From NCBI GenBank assembly GCA_021741945.1, contig JAIOWV010000003.1:1-35970 (forward strand): a stretch of DNA of 35,970 nucleotides. The letters are read 5' to 3'. The notes below the pieces were generated by a model. The model did no database searches. It was not told the origin of the DNA and worked only from the letters and a program-made list of their open reading frames with translations. The position numbers were made by a program, and so were the translations under genes. This document shows, piece after piece, positions 7,172 through 15,773 of this stretch (position 1 is the stretch's first letter; the number at the start of each line of letters is the position of its first letter). This DNA is from Pontimonas sp. (GTDB lineage: Bacteria > Actinomycetota > Actinomycetes > Actinomycetales > Microbacteriaceae).

Positions 7172-7756
7172 GTGTTGCTCTCAGACCGCGATATTCGCTC
7201 CGAGTTGAGCTCGGGACGGGTGGGATTAGACCCGCTCGATCTTGGAATGGTTCAGCCCTCCAGCGTTGATGTCAGGCTGGATCGCTTCTTCCGGCTTTTT
7301 GACAATCACAAGTATCAGCACATCGATCCTTCCCTTGACCAGCCAGATTTGACCCGTTTGGTTGAGGTGGAGCCCACGGAGCCTTTCGTTCTGCACCCCG
7401 GCGAGTTTGTTCTTGGCGCCACCTATGAAGTGGTGACCTTGCCCGATGACATCGCAGCCCGCTTGGAGGGCAAGAGTTCTTTGGGGCGCCTCGGCCTGCT
7501 TACGCACTCGACCGCAGGATTTATTGACCCTGGCTTCTCAGGCCACGTCACCCTGGAGCTCAGCAATGTCGCGACGCTGCCCATAACTTTGTGGCCCGGG
7601 ATGAAGATAGGCCAGTTGTGCTTCTTTAGGCTGAGCTCGCCAGCAGAGCACCCCTATGGGTCAGATAAGTACGGAAGCCGTTATCAGGGCCAACGCGGAC
7701 CAACAGCATCGCGTTCGTTCCAGAACTTTCACCGCACCGACGTATCGAAGCCATAG
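7172..7756 (+). CDS. dcd: dCTP deaminase, probably bifunctional (dUMP-forming)
   Basis: A 194-residue cytosolic enzyme that makes dUMP for dTMP synthesis. Conserved blocks are MLLSDRDIRSE at the start, QPSSVDVRLD, the active-site RLEGKSSLGRLG (about 98-108), THSTAGFIDPGFSGHVTLELSN with the catalytic Glu near 129, and GQRGPTASRS at the C-terminus. The close likeness to the M. tuberculosis protein, which deaminates dCTP and hydrolyses the triphosphate in one active site, suggests the same bifunctionality; that is from memory of the family. The leaderless GTG start keeps the conserved N-terminus. The gene overlaps the convergent idi gene by 28 bases. Confidence 0.94.
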   Translation: MLLSDRDIRSELSSGRVGLDPLDLGMVQPSSVDVRLDRFFRLFDNHKYQHIDPSLDQPDLTRLVEVEPTEPFVLHPGEFVLGATYEVVTLPDDIAARLEGKSSLGRLGLLTHSTAGFIDPGFSGHVTLELSNVATLPITLWPGMKIGQLCFFRLSSPAEHPYGSDKYGSRYQGQRGPTASRSFQNFHRTDVSKP

Positions 7757-8274
7757 TTCGGGCCCCACTGGTCCATTTGGTCCACCAGCCACGGGCTAAA
7801 GACGAAAGGCGTCTCGGCAACGGCGCTTGCTAGTGACGCTGGCCGAACCCACTGCCACTCGCACACTTCGGCCGCGGCTGGGTTCGGGTCATCTAGGGCC
7901 TTGGCCACGAAGACTGGGCAAATCTCGTTCTCCACAATCCCAGAAGCATCGACTGCTCTGTAGCGGAAATCGGGCAGGACCTCGGTGATGGCGCCAAGCT
8001 CCAGGCCTAGCTCGTCCTTGGCGCGACGCCGGATGGCGTCCTCCATCGACTCACCGGGGCCTGGATGCCCGCAGGCTGAGTTCGTCCACACCCCAGGCCA
8101 GGTCTTTTTCTCTAGAGCTCGGCGGGTGATGAGGACATCGCCGGCGGCGTTGAAAATGTGACACGAGAACGCGAGGTGAAGGGGGGTGTCGGTGGTGTGA
8201 ACCTCTGATTTTTCGGCCGTCCCTACAGGGGAGCCCTTCTCGTCGAGAAGGATGACAAGTTCGGAGGTTTTCAT
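7729..8274 (-). CDS. idi: Isopentenyl-diphosphate delta-isomerase, type 1
   Basis: A 181-residue Nudix-fold enzyme that interconverts IPP and DMAPP. Visible are the catalytic Cys in TNSACGHP (about residue 68), the Nudix-like stretch PGESMEDAIRRRAKDELGLE, and the catalytic Glu within VENEICPVF (about 115-117). The metal ligands include His residues near 26 and 33. It diverges from crtB, so the two promoters share the 101-base gap 8275-8375. The context says it feeds isoprene units to carotenoid synthesis. Confidence 0.95.
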   Translation of the reverse strand: MKTSELVILLDEKGSPVGTAEKSEVHTTDTPLHLAFSCHIFNAAGDVLITRRALEKKTWPGVWTNSACGHPGPGESMEDAIRRRAKDELGLELGAITEVLPDFRYRAVDASGIVENEICPVFVAKALDDPNPAAAEVCEWQWVRPASLASAVAETPFVFSPWLVDQMDQWGPNYGFDTSVR

Positions 8275-8375
8275 GGTCTTATCGCGCTACTCTGCAATGG
8301 TGAAGGTCGTGTGTGGCGGTACGTTTTCCCGCTTATTTAGCCTAGCCACATACCAGAGGGGGAGAGTGACCAACC

Positions 8376-9287
8376 ATGGCGGTTGAGCTTGATACCCGCA
8401 TCGATCTGTATACGCGCGTTGCCCAGGAAACGTCCGCGGGAGTCATCCGTCGCTACTCGACATCCTTCGGTCTAGCCTCGAGGCTGCTGGACCCGCCGGC
8501 TCGGCTTCATATTGGGAACCTTTATGCGCTGGTCCGTCTCGCGGATGAGATTGTGGATGGTGTGGCCGACGAAGCGGGCGTGTCCAAGAAAACCGCTGGA
8601 AAAATGCTCGATGCCCTTGAAGCAGATACCGAGCAGGCTCTCAAGACCGGGTATAGCACGAACCTTATTGTGCACGCCTTCGCGCACTCTGCGAGGAAAG
8701 TTGGGGTGGGGGCCGATCTGACGAGGCCTTTCTTCCATTCCATGCGCATGGACCTGACCGAAACCACTCACACCCCCGAGAGTTTTGCCGAATACGTATA
8801 CGGCTCGGCTGAGGTTGTAGGCCTGATGTGTTTGCAGGCCTTCTTGGAAGGCCGCGCAGTCTCCGCTAAGGACAAGGAAACAATGGTCACTGGTGCACGC
8901 GCACTGGGAGCCGCCTTTCAGAAGGTCAACTTCTTACGTGACCTGGGAGCGGATGTTCAAGCGCTCGGGCGCACATACTTCCCAGGCCTCGACGTCGCGT
9001 CACTCACGGAAGAAACCAAGCACGCGTTGCTCGATGACATCGACCGTGATTTGGCCCTCTCGGCCCAGGCATTGCCGCTGTTGCCCGCCAACCCCCGTCG
9101 CGCGGTTGCGCTGGCCCATGCTCTTTTTCAGGCGCTGTCCGAGAAGATTAGAACAACGCCCGCGACGACACTGCAAACAACACGAATTAGTGTCTCGAGT
9201 GCCGACAAAGCTCTGCTTGCCGCCCGAGTTCTTCTTGGTTGGGTTCCAGGAGCCCCAAAGTCTCTGCGAAAGGAAATGAATGTCTAA
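8376..9287 (+). CDS. crtB: Phytoene synthase
   Basis: A 303-residue squalene/phytoene synthase-family enzyme that condenses two GGPP molecules to phytoene. The first Asp-rich motif is LADEIVD (Asp at about 57-61) and the second is NFLRDLGAD at 185-193. It also has the conserved YSTSFGLASRLL and YVYGSAEVVGLMC segments. A purine-rich ribosome-binding site (GAGGGGGAG, 8356-8364) precedes the ATG. It overlaps crtI by 8 bases and is the first gene of a five-gene operon. The upstream gap holds a TAGCCT (8338-8343) that could be the -10, without a clear -35. Confidence 0.95.
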   Translation: MAVELDTRIDLYTRVAQETSAGVIRRYSTSFGLASRLLDPPARLHIGNLYALVRLADEIVDGVADEAGVSKKTAGKMLDALEADTEQALKTGYSTNLIVHAFAHSARKVGVGADLTRPFFHSMRMDLTETTHTPESFAEYVYGSAEVVGLMCLQAFLEGRAVSAKDKETMVTGARALGAAFQKVNFLRDLGADVQALGRTYFPGLDVASLTEETKHALLDDIDRDLALSAQALPLLPANPRRAVALAHALFQALSEKIRTTPATTLQTTRISVSSADKALLAARVLLGWVPGAPKSLRKEMNV

Positions 9288-10869
9288 GTCTGTAGTCGTC
9301 GTTGGTGGCGGTATTGGCGGAATGGCCACCGCTGGCCTCTTGGCAAAAGACGGCTACTCCGTCACCTTGGTCGAGGCGATGCCTCGCCTGGGTGGACGAG
9401 CTGGACTGTGGGAAAAGGATGGGTTTCGCTTCGACACTGGACCCTCTTGGTATTTGATGCCGGAAGTTTTTGATCACTGGTATCGGTTGATGGGGACCAC
9501 GGCAGACGCCCACCTGAAGCTGACGAAGTTGGATCCGGGCTACCGCGTCTACTTCGAACCAGAGGGCGCAACGTCTGCTGAGTATGTCGACGTCCGAGCA
9601 ACGCGCGAGGACAACCTTGCCATGCTCGAGACAATGGAGCCAGGTTCCAGGCAGGCGATGGAGAAGTATCTGGACTCGGCCAAGGACACTTATCGCATTG
9701 CCAAGGAGTACTTCCTCTACACGTCGTTCCAGGACTTGCGACCTCTCCTCGTCCCCGAGGTGCTCAAGCGCATGGGGACACTGGTTCGTTTGTTGACCAC
9801 ACCGATCATGACCTTCGCAAAGAAGTACACGAAGAGCCCGCGGATCCAGCAGCTTCTTGGCTACCCCGCTGTGTTCCTTGGTTCAAGCCCCTATATCGCT
9901 CCGAGCATGTTCCACCTGATGAGCCACTTGGACATGGAGGACGGCGTCCTTTACGCCGAGGGCGGCTTTGTTCGCGTGATGGATTCCATGCGCGAAATCA
10001 TCGAGGACGCTGGGGTGACCGTTCTGACCAACGCGCCAGTCAGCAGAATCTGCACGAAGCGCGGTGGTGGGCGAAAGGCTCGGGCGACCGGTGTCGAGTA
10101 TGTCGACCAAGCCGGTACCACCCACTTCGTGGGCGCCGATTTTGTGGTGTCCACCACCGATCTCCACCACAGCGAGACCAAGCTTCTTCCCGAAGAGCTC
10201 CAGACCTACCCCCAGGCATGGTGGGACAAGAAGATCGCTGGACCCAGCGCCGTCTTGCTCTACTTGGGTGTCAAGGGTGAAGTTCCGGAGCTTCTGCACC
10301 ACAGCCTGTTTTTCACCAAAGACTGGGATGACAACTTCTCCAGAATCTTCTCTGTTCCCCCCACGATTCCCGACCCGGCGTCGCTTTATGTCTGTAAGCC
10401 AAGTGCGACCGATTCCTCGGTAGCCCCGAAGGGCCACACAAACTTGTTTGTTTTGGTCCCGATGCCTGCTGATGTGTCGATGGGGCGCGGTGGAATTAAC
10501 CGCTCGGGTGATGCCCTCATCGAAGAGATTGCTGACCGAGCAATTGAGCAGATCTCGCGCTGGAGTGGCGCCCACGATCTTGCCGACCGAATCGTTCTGC
10601 GCCGCAGTGTTGGCCCAGCGGATTTTGCTGGTGATCTGAACGCGTGGAAGGGAACCGCACTGGGACCAGCACACACACTGATGCAGAGCGCGCTCTTCAG
10701 GGCTGGCAACGTGAGCAAAAAGGTTGATGGCCTCTATTACGCAGGCAGCTCGACAATCCCTGGCATCGGCCTGCCGATGTGTCTGATTAGCGCCGAGGTC
10801 TTGGTGAAGCGGGTCCGCGGCGACGTGTCGACCTCTCCCCTGCCAGAGCCTTTGGTGCCGATCGGGTAG
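9280..10869 (+). CDS. crtI: Phytoene desaturase (CrtI-type)
   Basis: A 529-residue FAD-dependent desaturase that converts phytoene to lycopene in several steps. The N-terminal dinucleotide-binding motif is VVVGGGIGGMATAGLLA, followed by VEAMPRLGGRAG. The C-terminal CrtI signature YYAGSSTIPGIGLPMCLISAE is visible in shorter blocks. The length is normal for the family. The ATG overlaps the end of crtB, so translation is coupled. crtYe follows after 8 bases. Confidence 0.96.
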   Translation: MSKSVVVVGGGIGGMATAGLLAKDGYSVTLVEAMPRLGGRAGLWEKDGFRFDTGPSWYLMPEVFDHWYRLMGTTADAHLKLTKLDPGYRVYFEPEGATSAEYVDVRATREDNLAMLETMEPGSRQAMEKYLDSAKDTYRIAKEYFLYTSFQDLRPLLVPEVLKRMGTLVRLLTTPIMTFAKKYTKSPRIQQLLGYPAVFLGSSPYIAPSMFHLMSHLDMEDGVLYAEGGFVRVMDSMREIIEDAGVTVLTNAPVSRICTKRGGGRKARATGVEYVDQAGTTHFVGADFVVSTTDLHHSETKLLPEELQTYPQAWWDKKIAGPSAVLLYLGVKGEVPELLHHSLFFTKDWDDNFSRIFSVPPTIPDPASLYVCKPSATDSSVAPKGHTNLFVLVPMPADVSMGRGGINRSGDALIEEIADRAIEQISRWSGAHDLADRIVLRRSVGPADFAGDLNAWKGTALGPAHTLMQSALFRAGNVSKKVDGLYYAGSSTIPGIGLPMCLISAEVLVKRVRGDVSTSPLPEPLVPIG

Positions 10870-10877
10870 GAAACGCC

Positions 10878-11204
10878 GTGTCCCTGGTCTATCTCTTCGC
10901 GCTGTTCGGAGCGATTCTTGGCACGGGACTGCTGGATTGGCGGCACAAGCTAGCCCTCTTTGGGGGTGCGCCTGGCCGAACGTCCATCATCGTTGGCGTT
11001 GGAGTCTTGTTCTTCCTGCTCTGGGATGTGGTCGGCATTGCCGAGGGCGTTTTCTTCCGGGGCTCCGGCCCATGGATGACCGGTATTTTGCTTGGGCCTG
11101 AGCTGCCACTCGAGGAACTGTTCTTCCTGATTCTGCTGTGCTACTCCACCTTGATTGCTTACTTGCTCTCGGCGTCAATCCTCACCGCGAGGTCCAGGCA
11201 ATGA
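10878..11204 (+). CDS. crtYe: Lycopene cyclase subunit (CrtYe-like)
   Basis: A 108-residue membrane protein with about three spans. It carries the PLEE motif (77-80, followed by LFFL) typical of heterodimeric CrtY-type lycopene cyclases. It works with the next gene product to close the ionone rings, or to cyclise an elongated C50 intermediate. The GTG start lies 8 bases after crtI. The stop overlaps the next start as ATGA at 11201-11204. Whether the rings are epsilon, gamma or beta cannot be read from the sequence. Confidence 0.88.
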   Translation: MSLVYLFALFGAILGTGLLDWRHKLALFGGAPGRTSIIVGVGVLFFLLWDVVGIAEGVFFRGSGPWMTGILLGPELPLEELFFLILLCYSTLIAYLLSASILTARSRQ

Positions 11205-11512
11205 CCTACTGGCTGATTAACATCCCTTTCCTCGCAGCAGCGGGCCTCGTCTTTGCCGCAGCCTTGGCGCTGCGGAGAGCACCAATCGCCGGCGCCCTTC
11301 TCATTGCCTCGGGTGTCATGCTGCTGCTGACCACCGTTTTTGACAATGCGATTATTGGTTTCGGGCTCGTCGATTATGACGAGGACCTCATTAGTGGGCT
11401 ACGTATTGGGTTTGCGCCCATTGAAGACTTCGCTTACACGGTGGCGGCGCTGCTGATCGTCCCGGCCCTGTGGCACCTGATGGCAGCCCGCCCCAGAAAA
11501 ACGGGCCAATGA
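11201..11512 (+). CDS. crtYf: Lycopene cyclase subunit (CrtYf-like)
   Basis: A 103-residue membrane protein that pairs with CrtYe. It begins MTYWLINIPFLAAAG and has the partner motif PIEDFAYTV (PIEDF at 73-77), which corresponds to PLEE in the first subunit. Three hydrophobic spans are visible. The frame is open upstream to 11138, but the ATG at 11201 that overlaps the crtYe stop is the natural start. Its own stop overlaps the crtEb start as ATGA. Confidence 0.88.
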   Translation: MTYWLINIPFLAAAGLVFAAALALRRAPIAGALLIASGVMLLLTTVFDNAIIGFGLVDYDEDLISGLRIGFAPIEDFAYTVAALLIVPALWHLMAARPRKTGQ

Positions 11513-12375
11513 AGAGCGCAGGGCTGATCCTCTGGAGTTCCCGGCCGCTCAGCTGGATCAACACCGCGTTTCCTTTTGCCCTTGCGTATTACGTCACGGC
11601 CGAGCAGGTCGATAGCAACCTGATTATCGGCTTCCTGTTCTTTCTCATCCCCTACAACCTGCTGATGTATGGGATCAATGATGTCTTCGACTACGAATCA
11701 GACATTCGAAATCCCCGCAAGGGCGGCGTTGAAGGCGCGCTGTTGCCACCAGCGCTTCACTTAGCGACCCTTCTCGCGAGCGTGATTCTTCCGCTTCCTT
11801 TTCTTGTTCCACTGGTGTTGTCTGGATCACCCACCGCCACGGGTGTGCTCGCGCTCGCACTGTTCTTTGTTGTCGCGTATTCGGCTAAGGGCTTCCGGTT
11901 CAAAGAAATCCCCTTTCTTGACTCGGTGACCTCCAGCGCTCACTTCGTCATGCCAGCTGTCTATGGGCTTGTGCTGGCAGACGCCTCACTGTCACTGCTC
12001 ACGCTGACTCTCTTGGCCGCATTCTTTTTCTGGGGTATGGCCTCGCACGCCTTTGGCGCAGTGCAAGACGTGGTCGCTGATCGGGAGGCGGGCGTTGCCT
12101 CAATAGCCACGGTAATTGGGGCTAAAGGAACCGTTCGCTTTGCCGTGGTCCTCTATGCGCTGGCTGGCGCAGTTCTTCTGGCCACTCCGTGGCCATTGCC
12201 CCTCATCGCTCCGGTGGCCCTGCTCTACATCGCAGCGATTGCGCCCTGGTGGTCTGTTAGCGACGATGCCGCAGAGGGAGCAAATAAAGGATGGCGACGA
12301 TTCTTGCTCTTGAACTTCATCAGCGGAGCTGTTGTTGTTCTGGTGCTCTTTGAGTGGTGGGCTCAGGGCGCTTAG
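11509..12375 (+). CDS. crtEb: Lycopene elongase / UbiA-family prenyltransferase (CrtEb-like)
   Basis: About 288 residues, a polytopic UbiA-superfamily prenyltransferase. The first Asp-rich motif is NDVFDYESD at 57-65 and the second is DVVADREAG at about 187-195; both bind Mg-diphosphate. In related clusters the enzyme adds C5 units to lycopene, giving C50 carotenoids such as decaprenoxanthin or sarcinaxanthin. The position after crtYe-crtYf supports this. The longer frame from 11470 is rejected because ATG 11509 overlaps the crtYf stop (ATGA). It ends 2 bases before the convergent transporter. Confidence 0.9.
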   Translation: MKSAGLILWSSRPLSWINTAFPFALAYYVTAEQVDSNLIIGFLFFLIPYNLLMYGINDVFDYESDIRNPRKGGVEGALLPPALHLATLLASVILPLPFLVPLVLSGSPTATGVLALALFFVVAYSAKGFRFKEIPFLDSVTSSAHFVMPAVYGLVLADASLSLLTLTLLAAFFFWGMASHAFGAVQDVVADREAGVASIATVIGAKGTVRFAVVLYALAGAVLLATPWPLPLIAPVALLYIAAIAPWWSVSDDAAEGANKGWRRFLLLNFISGAVVVLVLFEWWAQGA

Positions 12376-12377
12376 CT

Positions 12378-13733
12378 CTAGGCGCGAGCCGGAGCCTTGA
12401 CGAAGAGGAGCATGACTCCGCCGATGAGCAGCACGAGGGCTATTCCCAGAAGACCGAAAATCGTCTGATTGCCGGCAAGTTGGATGAAGACTGCCCAGAG
12501 TAAGGATGCCATCCAGCCAGCGGCGCGGCCGGTTGTGGCATAGAGGCCGAATACTTCGCCCTCGCGGCCGGCAGGAGTGACCCTGGCGAGGAATGACCGC
12601 GACGCCGCCTGCGCGGGTCCGACAAAAGCCGCGAGAATCAGGCCGACAGCCCAAAACATTGGCGTTCCGAGATCAACGAGCACGAACACCGCCGTGGTGC
12701 AGAGGACCAGGCCAAACACGGAAATCAGAATCACGTTTTTGGGGCCGAATCGGTCGTCCAGTCGGCCGGCAAGAATGGTGGCAATTCCTGCGACCACGTT
12801 GAGTGCGATTCCAAAGATCACCAGGTCGGTAAAACCAAAGCCGAAGACAATTCCGGCAATCACGGCGCCAAAAACGAACACCGCGGACAAGCCATCCCGG
12901 TAAATGGCGCTCGCAAGAAGGAACCAGAAGGTTGGCCGGGCTTCCTTGTAGAGGCGCTTAACACTGCGGCCAAGTTCGACGTAGTTGCCCCACAGGCTCA
13001 GTTTTTCGGCTGGTTCCCCGGTTTTCGGTTCTGGGACGCTGACAAAGATGGGGATGACGAAAACGATGGTCCAGATGGTGGCCCCGAGCGCCACGAGCTG
13101 AAAGGTGAGAGCGGAATCGCCCTGAAGGACACCGCTCAAGATAAGCCCGACCACGAGCGCCAAGGCGATGATGCCCCCTAGGTAGCCGAACCCCCAGCCC
13201 AGCCCGGAGACCTTCCCCACAGTCTTCGGCGTTGAGACCGACACCAGCAAAGCGTTGTAGTTCACACCGGCAATCTCATTGAAGACGCTGCCCACCGCAA
13301 TCAGCCCGACGCCCAGCCAGAACCACTCTTCGCCGGGCTGAACAAAGAACATTCCCAGCTGGGTCGCTATGAGCAGCCCGGTAAAAATTAAGAGCTGCAA
13401 CTTCTGTCGTTGGGCCCGATCGGCCCGTTGCCCCAGGACCGGCGCGATGAGCGCAATGAGAAGGCCGGCAACCGTAATCCCCGCGCCGAGATTTGCCGCG
13501 AGCTGCCCCAGGGCTGTTTCTTCGCCGGGCGTTCCCACGACATCGGGATTGAGGAAGAAGGTGCTGGTCAGATAGCTCGGAACCCACACGAAGCTGATCA
13601 GAACAGTGTTGAAAGGCTGGGTCGCCCAGTCCCAGAAAGCCCATGCGTAAATGCGCTTGCGTGGAATTGTTTTTCCATCGTTTTTAGCAAGCCCAATTTC
13701 GGGCGAAACATCGCGGGCGCCGTCCTTGGCCAT
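12378..13733 (-). CDS. MFS transporter, UMF1/Atg22-like
   Basis: A 451-residue integral membrane protein with about twelve spans. The N-terminal segment YAWAFWDWATQPFNTVLISFV resembles the YDWANSAF start of the UMF1 (Atg22-like) branch of the major facilitator superfamily. After span two it has PVLGQRADRAQRQKLQLL, in the place of the MFS A-motif, and in the second half AGRLDDRFGPKNVIL. The substrate is unknown. The gene is convergent with the carotenoid operon (2-base gap) and divergent from dnaK. A TACCTT hexamer 8 bases upstream of the ATG could be its -10. Confidence 0.85.
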   Translation of the reverse strand: MAKDGARDVSPEIGLAKNDGKTIPRKRIYAWAFWDWATQPFNTVLISFVWVPSYLTSTFFLNPDVVGTPGEETALGQLAANLGAGITVAGLLIALIAPVLGQRADRAQRQKLQLLIFTGLLIATQLGMFFVQPGEEWFWLGVGLIAVGSVFNEIAGVNYNALLVSVSTPKTVGKVSGLGWGFGYLGGIIALALVVGLILSGVLQGDSALTFQLVALGATIWTIVFVIPIFVSVPEPKTGEPAEKLSLWGNYVELGRSVKRLYKEARPTFWFLLASAIYRDGLSAVFVFGAVIAGIVFGFGFTDLVIFGIALNVVAGIATILAGRLDDRFGPKNVILISVFGLVLCTTAVFVLVDLGTPMFWAVGLILAAFVGPAQAASRSFLARVTPAGREGEVFGLYATTGRAAGWMASLLWAVFIQLAGNQTIFGLLGIALVLLIGGVMLLFVKAPARA

Positions 13734-13799
13734 AAAGAGAAAGGTAGTCGCTTTTTCGAAACTCTAGGTAACGCGCGGGGTGTTTATCGGCAAACAACT

Positions 13800-13824
13800 A
13801 TCTGAGTCGCCTCGACTCAGATAT
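13800..13824. promoter_or_regulatory. HspR-box-like inverted repeat 1 upstream of dnaK
   Basis: TATCTGAGT and ACTCAGATA form a perfect 9-bp inverted repeat around a 7-base spacer. This closely matches the HAIR element CTTGAGT-N7-ACTCAAG known as the binding site of HspR. It lies upstream of the -35. Confidence 0.8.
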
Positions 13825-13836
13825 TCTTTCAAAAAC

Positions 13837-13857
13837 TTGACAAGAGGCGACTCATGT
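13837..13857. promoter_or_regulatory. HspR-box-like inverted repeat 2, overlapping the dnaK -35
   Basis: CTTGACA-N7-ACTCATG matches the HAIR consensus at 11 of 14 arm positions. Its left arm contains the -35 hexamer TTGACA (13838-13843), so bound HspR would block RNA polymerase. Confidence 0.7.
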
Positions 13858-13866
13858 TTCACAATT
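13838..13866 (+). promoter_or_regulatory. dnaK operon promoter
   Basis: Consensus -35 TTGACA (13838-13843), a 17-base spacer, and -10 CACAAT (13861-13866). Transcription would start near 13873, giving a leader of about 48 bases with AAGGAG at 13908-13913. It is flanked and overlapped by the three HspR-box-like repeats. Confidence 0.75.
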
Positions 13867-13884
13867 GAGTCCTGCCGGCTCATA
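13866..13884. promoter_or_regulatory. HspR-box-like inverted repeat 3, at the dnaK transcription start
   Basis: TTGAGT-N7-GCTCAT keeps the TGAG/CTCA core of the HAIR element with the same 7-base spacer. It begins at the end of the -10 and covers the expected transcription start. It is the weakest of the three. Confidence 0.5.
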
Positions 13885-13920
13885 TCCGGCACCCTGATAC
13901 AACACGAAGGAGCAGGCCAC

Positions 13921-15768
13921 ATGGCACGCGCAGTAGGAATTGACTTAGGAACCACCAACTCGGTGGTGTCCGTTCTTGAAGGTGGAGAGCCCACAGTTAT
14001 TGCTAACGCAGAGGGTTTTCGCACAACGCCCTCGGTAGTCGCGTACACCAAGGACGGAGAAGTGCTCGTTGGCGAGACCGCCAAGCGCCAGGCTGTCACG
14101 AACGTTGATCGCACAATCTCCTCGGTGAAGCGCCACATGGGCACCGACTGGAAGCAAGAGATTGACGACAAGAAGTACACGCCGCAGGAGATTTCCGCGC
14201 GCATTCTTGCCAAGCTCAAGCGCGATGCCGAGGCATACCTCGGTGAGACCGTCACCGACGCGGTAATCACCGTCCCCGCATACTTCAACGACGCTGAGCG
14301 TCAGGCAACCAAGGATGCTGGCGAGATTGCAGGACTAAATGTTCTGCGCATCATCAACGAGCCCACCGCGGCCGCGCTGGCTTACGGCCTCGACAAGGGT
14401 AAGGAAGACGAGCTCATTCTCGTCTTCGACCTTGGTGGTGGAACGTTTGACGTCAGCTTGCTCGAGGTGGGCAAGGACGACGAGTTCTCGACCATCCAGG
14501 TGCGCTCGACCGCCGGTGACAACCGGCTTGGTGGAGATGACTGGGATGCTCGCATCGTCGACTACCTTGCTACCCGCTTCAAGGAGACGACCGGTGTTGA
14601 CGTCACAAACGACAAGATTGCCAAGCAGCGCCTCAAGGAGGCTGCTGAGCAGGCCAAGAAGGAGCTCTCGAGCTCTACGAGCACCCAGGTTCAGCTGCCC
14701 TACCTGTCTCTGACCGACAGCGGGCCAGCAAACCTCGACGAGACCCTGACCAGGGCCAAGTTTGAGGAGCTCACCAAGGACCTTCTAGAGCGGACGAAGA
14801 AGCCGTTCAACGACGTCATCAAGGAAGCCGGAGTGAAGCTCTCCGACATTTCTCACGTTGTGCTCGTGGGTGGATCGACCCGTATGCCAGCGGTGACCAC
14901 TTTGGTCACCGAGCTCACCGGTGGCCAGGAACCCAACAAGGGTGTCAACCCCGACGAGGTCGTGGCTGTCGGTGCTGCTTTGCAGGCTGGTGTTCTGATG
15001 GGCGAGCGGAAAGACGTTCTGCTGATCGATGTGACGCCGCTGAGCCTCGGTATTGAAACCAAGGGTGGCATCATGACCAAGCTGATCGAGCGCAACACAG
15101 CTATCCCCACCAAGCGAAGCGAAACCTTCACAACGGCGGATGATAACCAGCCCTCGGTGTCGATTCAGGTCTTCCAGGGTGAGCGTGAGTTCACCAGGGA
15201 CAACAAGGCTCTTGGTACTTTCGAGCTGACCGGAATCGCTCCAGCGCCTAGGGGAGTTCCTCAGGTTGAAGTGACCTTCGACATCGACGCGAACGGTATT
15301 GTTCACGTCTCTGCCAAGGACAAAGGAACTGGCAAAGAGCAGTCCATGACCATCACCGGTGGTTCTTCCTTGCCTAAGGAAGACATCGAGCGCATGGTTC
15401 GCGAGGCTGAAGAGAACGCTGCTGAGGACAAGAAGCGCCGCGAGGCTGCTGAAGAGCGCAACAGCGCTGAGCAGCTTGCCTACTCGGTGGAGAAGATCCT
15501 CAAAGAGAACGACGAGAAGCTGCCAGAGGACGTCAAGTCCGAGGTCCAAGCTGACGTCGATGCACTCAAGTCAGCTCTTGCTGGTGACGACGAGGCTGCG
15601 CTTAAGAAGGCCGTGGAAACACTCAGCCAGAGCCAGACCAAGTTGGGCGAGGCCCTTTATCAGGCCACCCCTGAGGGCGAGGCCGCTCCAGAGGCCGAGG
15701 CCGAGGGCAGTGACGAGGACATCGTCGATGCCGAGGTCGTGGACGACGACGCAGAACCCAAGAAGTAG
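13921..15768 (+). CDS. dnaK: Hsp70 chaperone DnaK
   Basis: A 615-residue Hsp70. The ATPase domain opens with MARAVGIDLGTTNSVV, has VPAYFNDAERQATKDAG, and the phosphate motif LVFDLGGGTFDVSLLE. The substrate domain begins near DVTPLSLGIETKGG, and the C-terminus is acidic (EDIVDAEVVDDD). The frame extends upstream to 13780, but that part overlaps the HspR boxes and promoter. The ATG at 13921 has AAGGAG 7 bases away and the canonical N-terminus. It heads the operon dnaK-grpE-dnaJ-hspR-clpB. Confidence 0.98.
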   Translation: MARAVGIDLGTTNSVVSVLEGGEPTVIANAEGFRTTPSVVAYTKDGEVLVGETAKRQAVTNVDRTISSVKRHMGTDWKQEIDDKKYTPQEISARILAKLKRDAEAYLGETVTDAVITVPAYFNDAERQATKDAGEIAGLNVLRIINEPTAAALAYGLDKGKEDELILVFDLGGGTFDVSLLEVGKDDEFSTIQVRSTAGDNRLGGDDWDARIVDYLATRFKETTGVDVTNDKIAKQRLKEAAEQAKKELSSSTSTQVQLPYLSLTDSGPANLDETLTRAKFEELTKDLLERTKKPFNDVIKEAGVKLSDISHVVLVGGSTRMPAVTTLVTELTGGQEPNKGVNPDEVVAVGAALQAGVLMGERKDVLLIDVTPLSLGIETKGGIMTKLIERNTAIPTKRSETFTTADDNQPSVSIQVFQGEREFTRDNKALGTFELTGIAPAPRGVPQVEVTFDIDANGIVHVSAKDKGTGKEQSMTITGGSSLPKEDIERMVREAEENAAEDKKRREAAEERNSAEQLAYSVEKILKENDEKLPEDVKSEVQADVDALKSALAGDDEAALKKAVETLSQSQTKLGEALYQATPEGEAAPEAEAEGSDEDIVDAEVVDDDAEPKK

Positions 15769-15773
15769 GACGC

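Noticed and set aside
9883..10674. 263-codon open frame antisense to crtI
   Set aside because: It is the mirror of a strongly codon-biased gene, has no plausible start signal or recognisable domain.
11138..11200. Earlier start for the CrtYf subunit
   Set aside because: The extra residues overlap crtYe and do not look like a membrane subunit N-terminus; the ATGA overlap at 11201 is the natural start.
14785..15549. 254-codon open frame antisense to dnaK
   Set aside because: Shadow of dnaK; composition reflects the complement of its codon bias.
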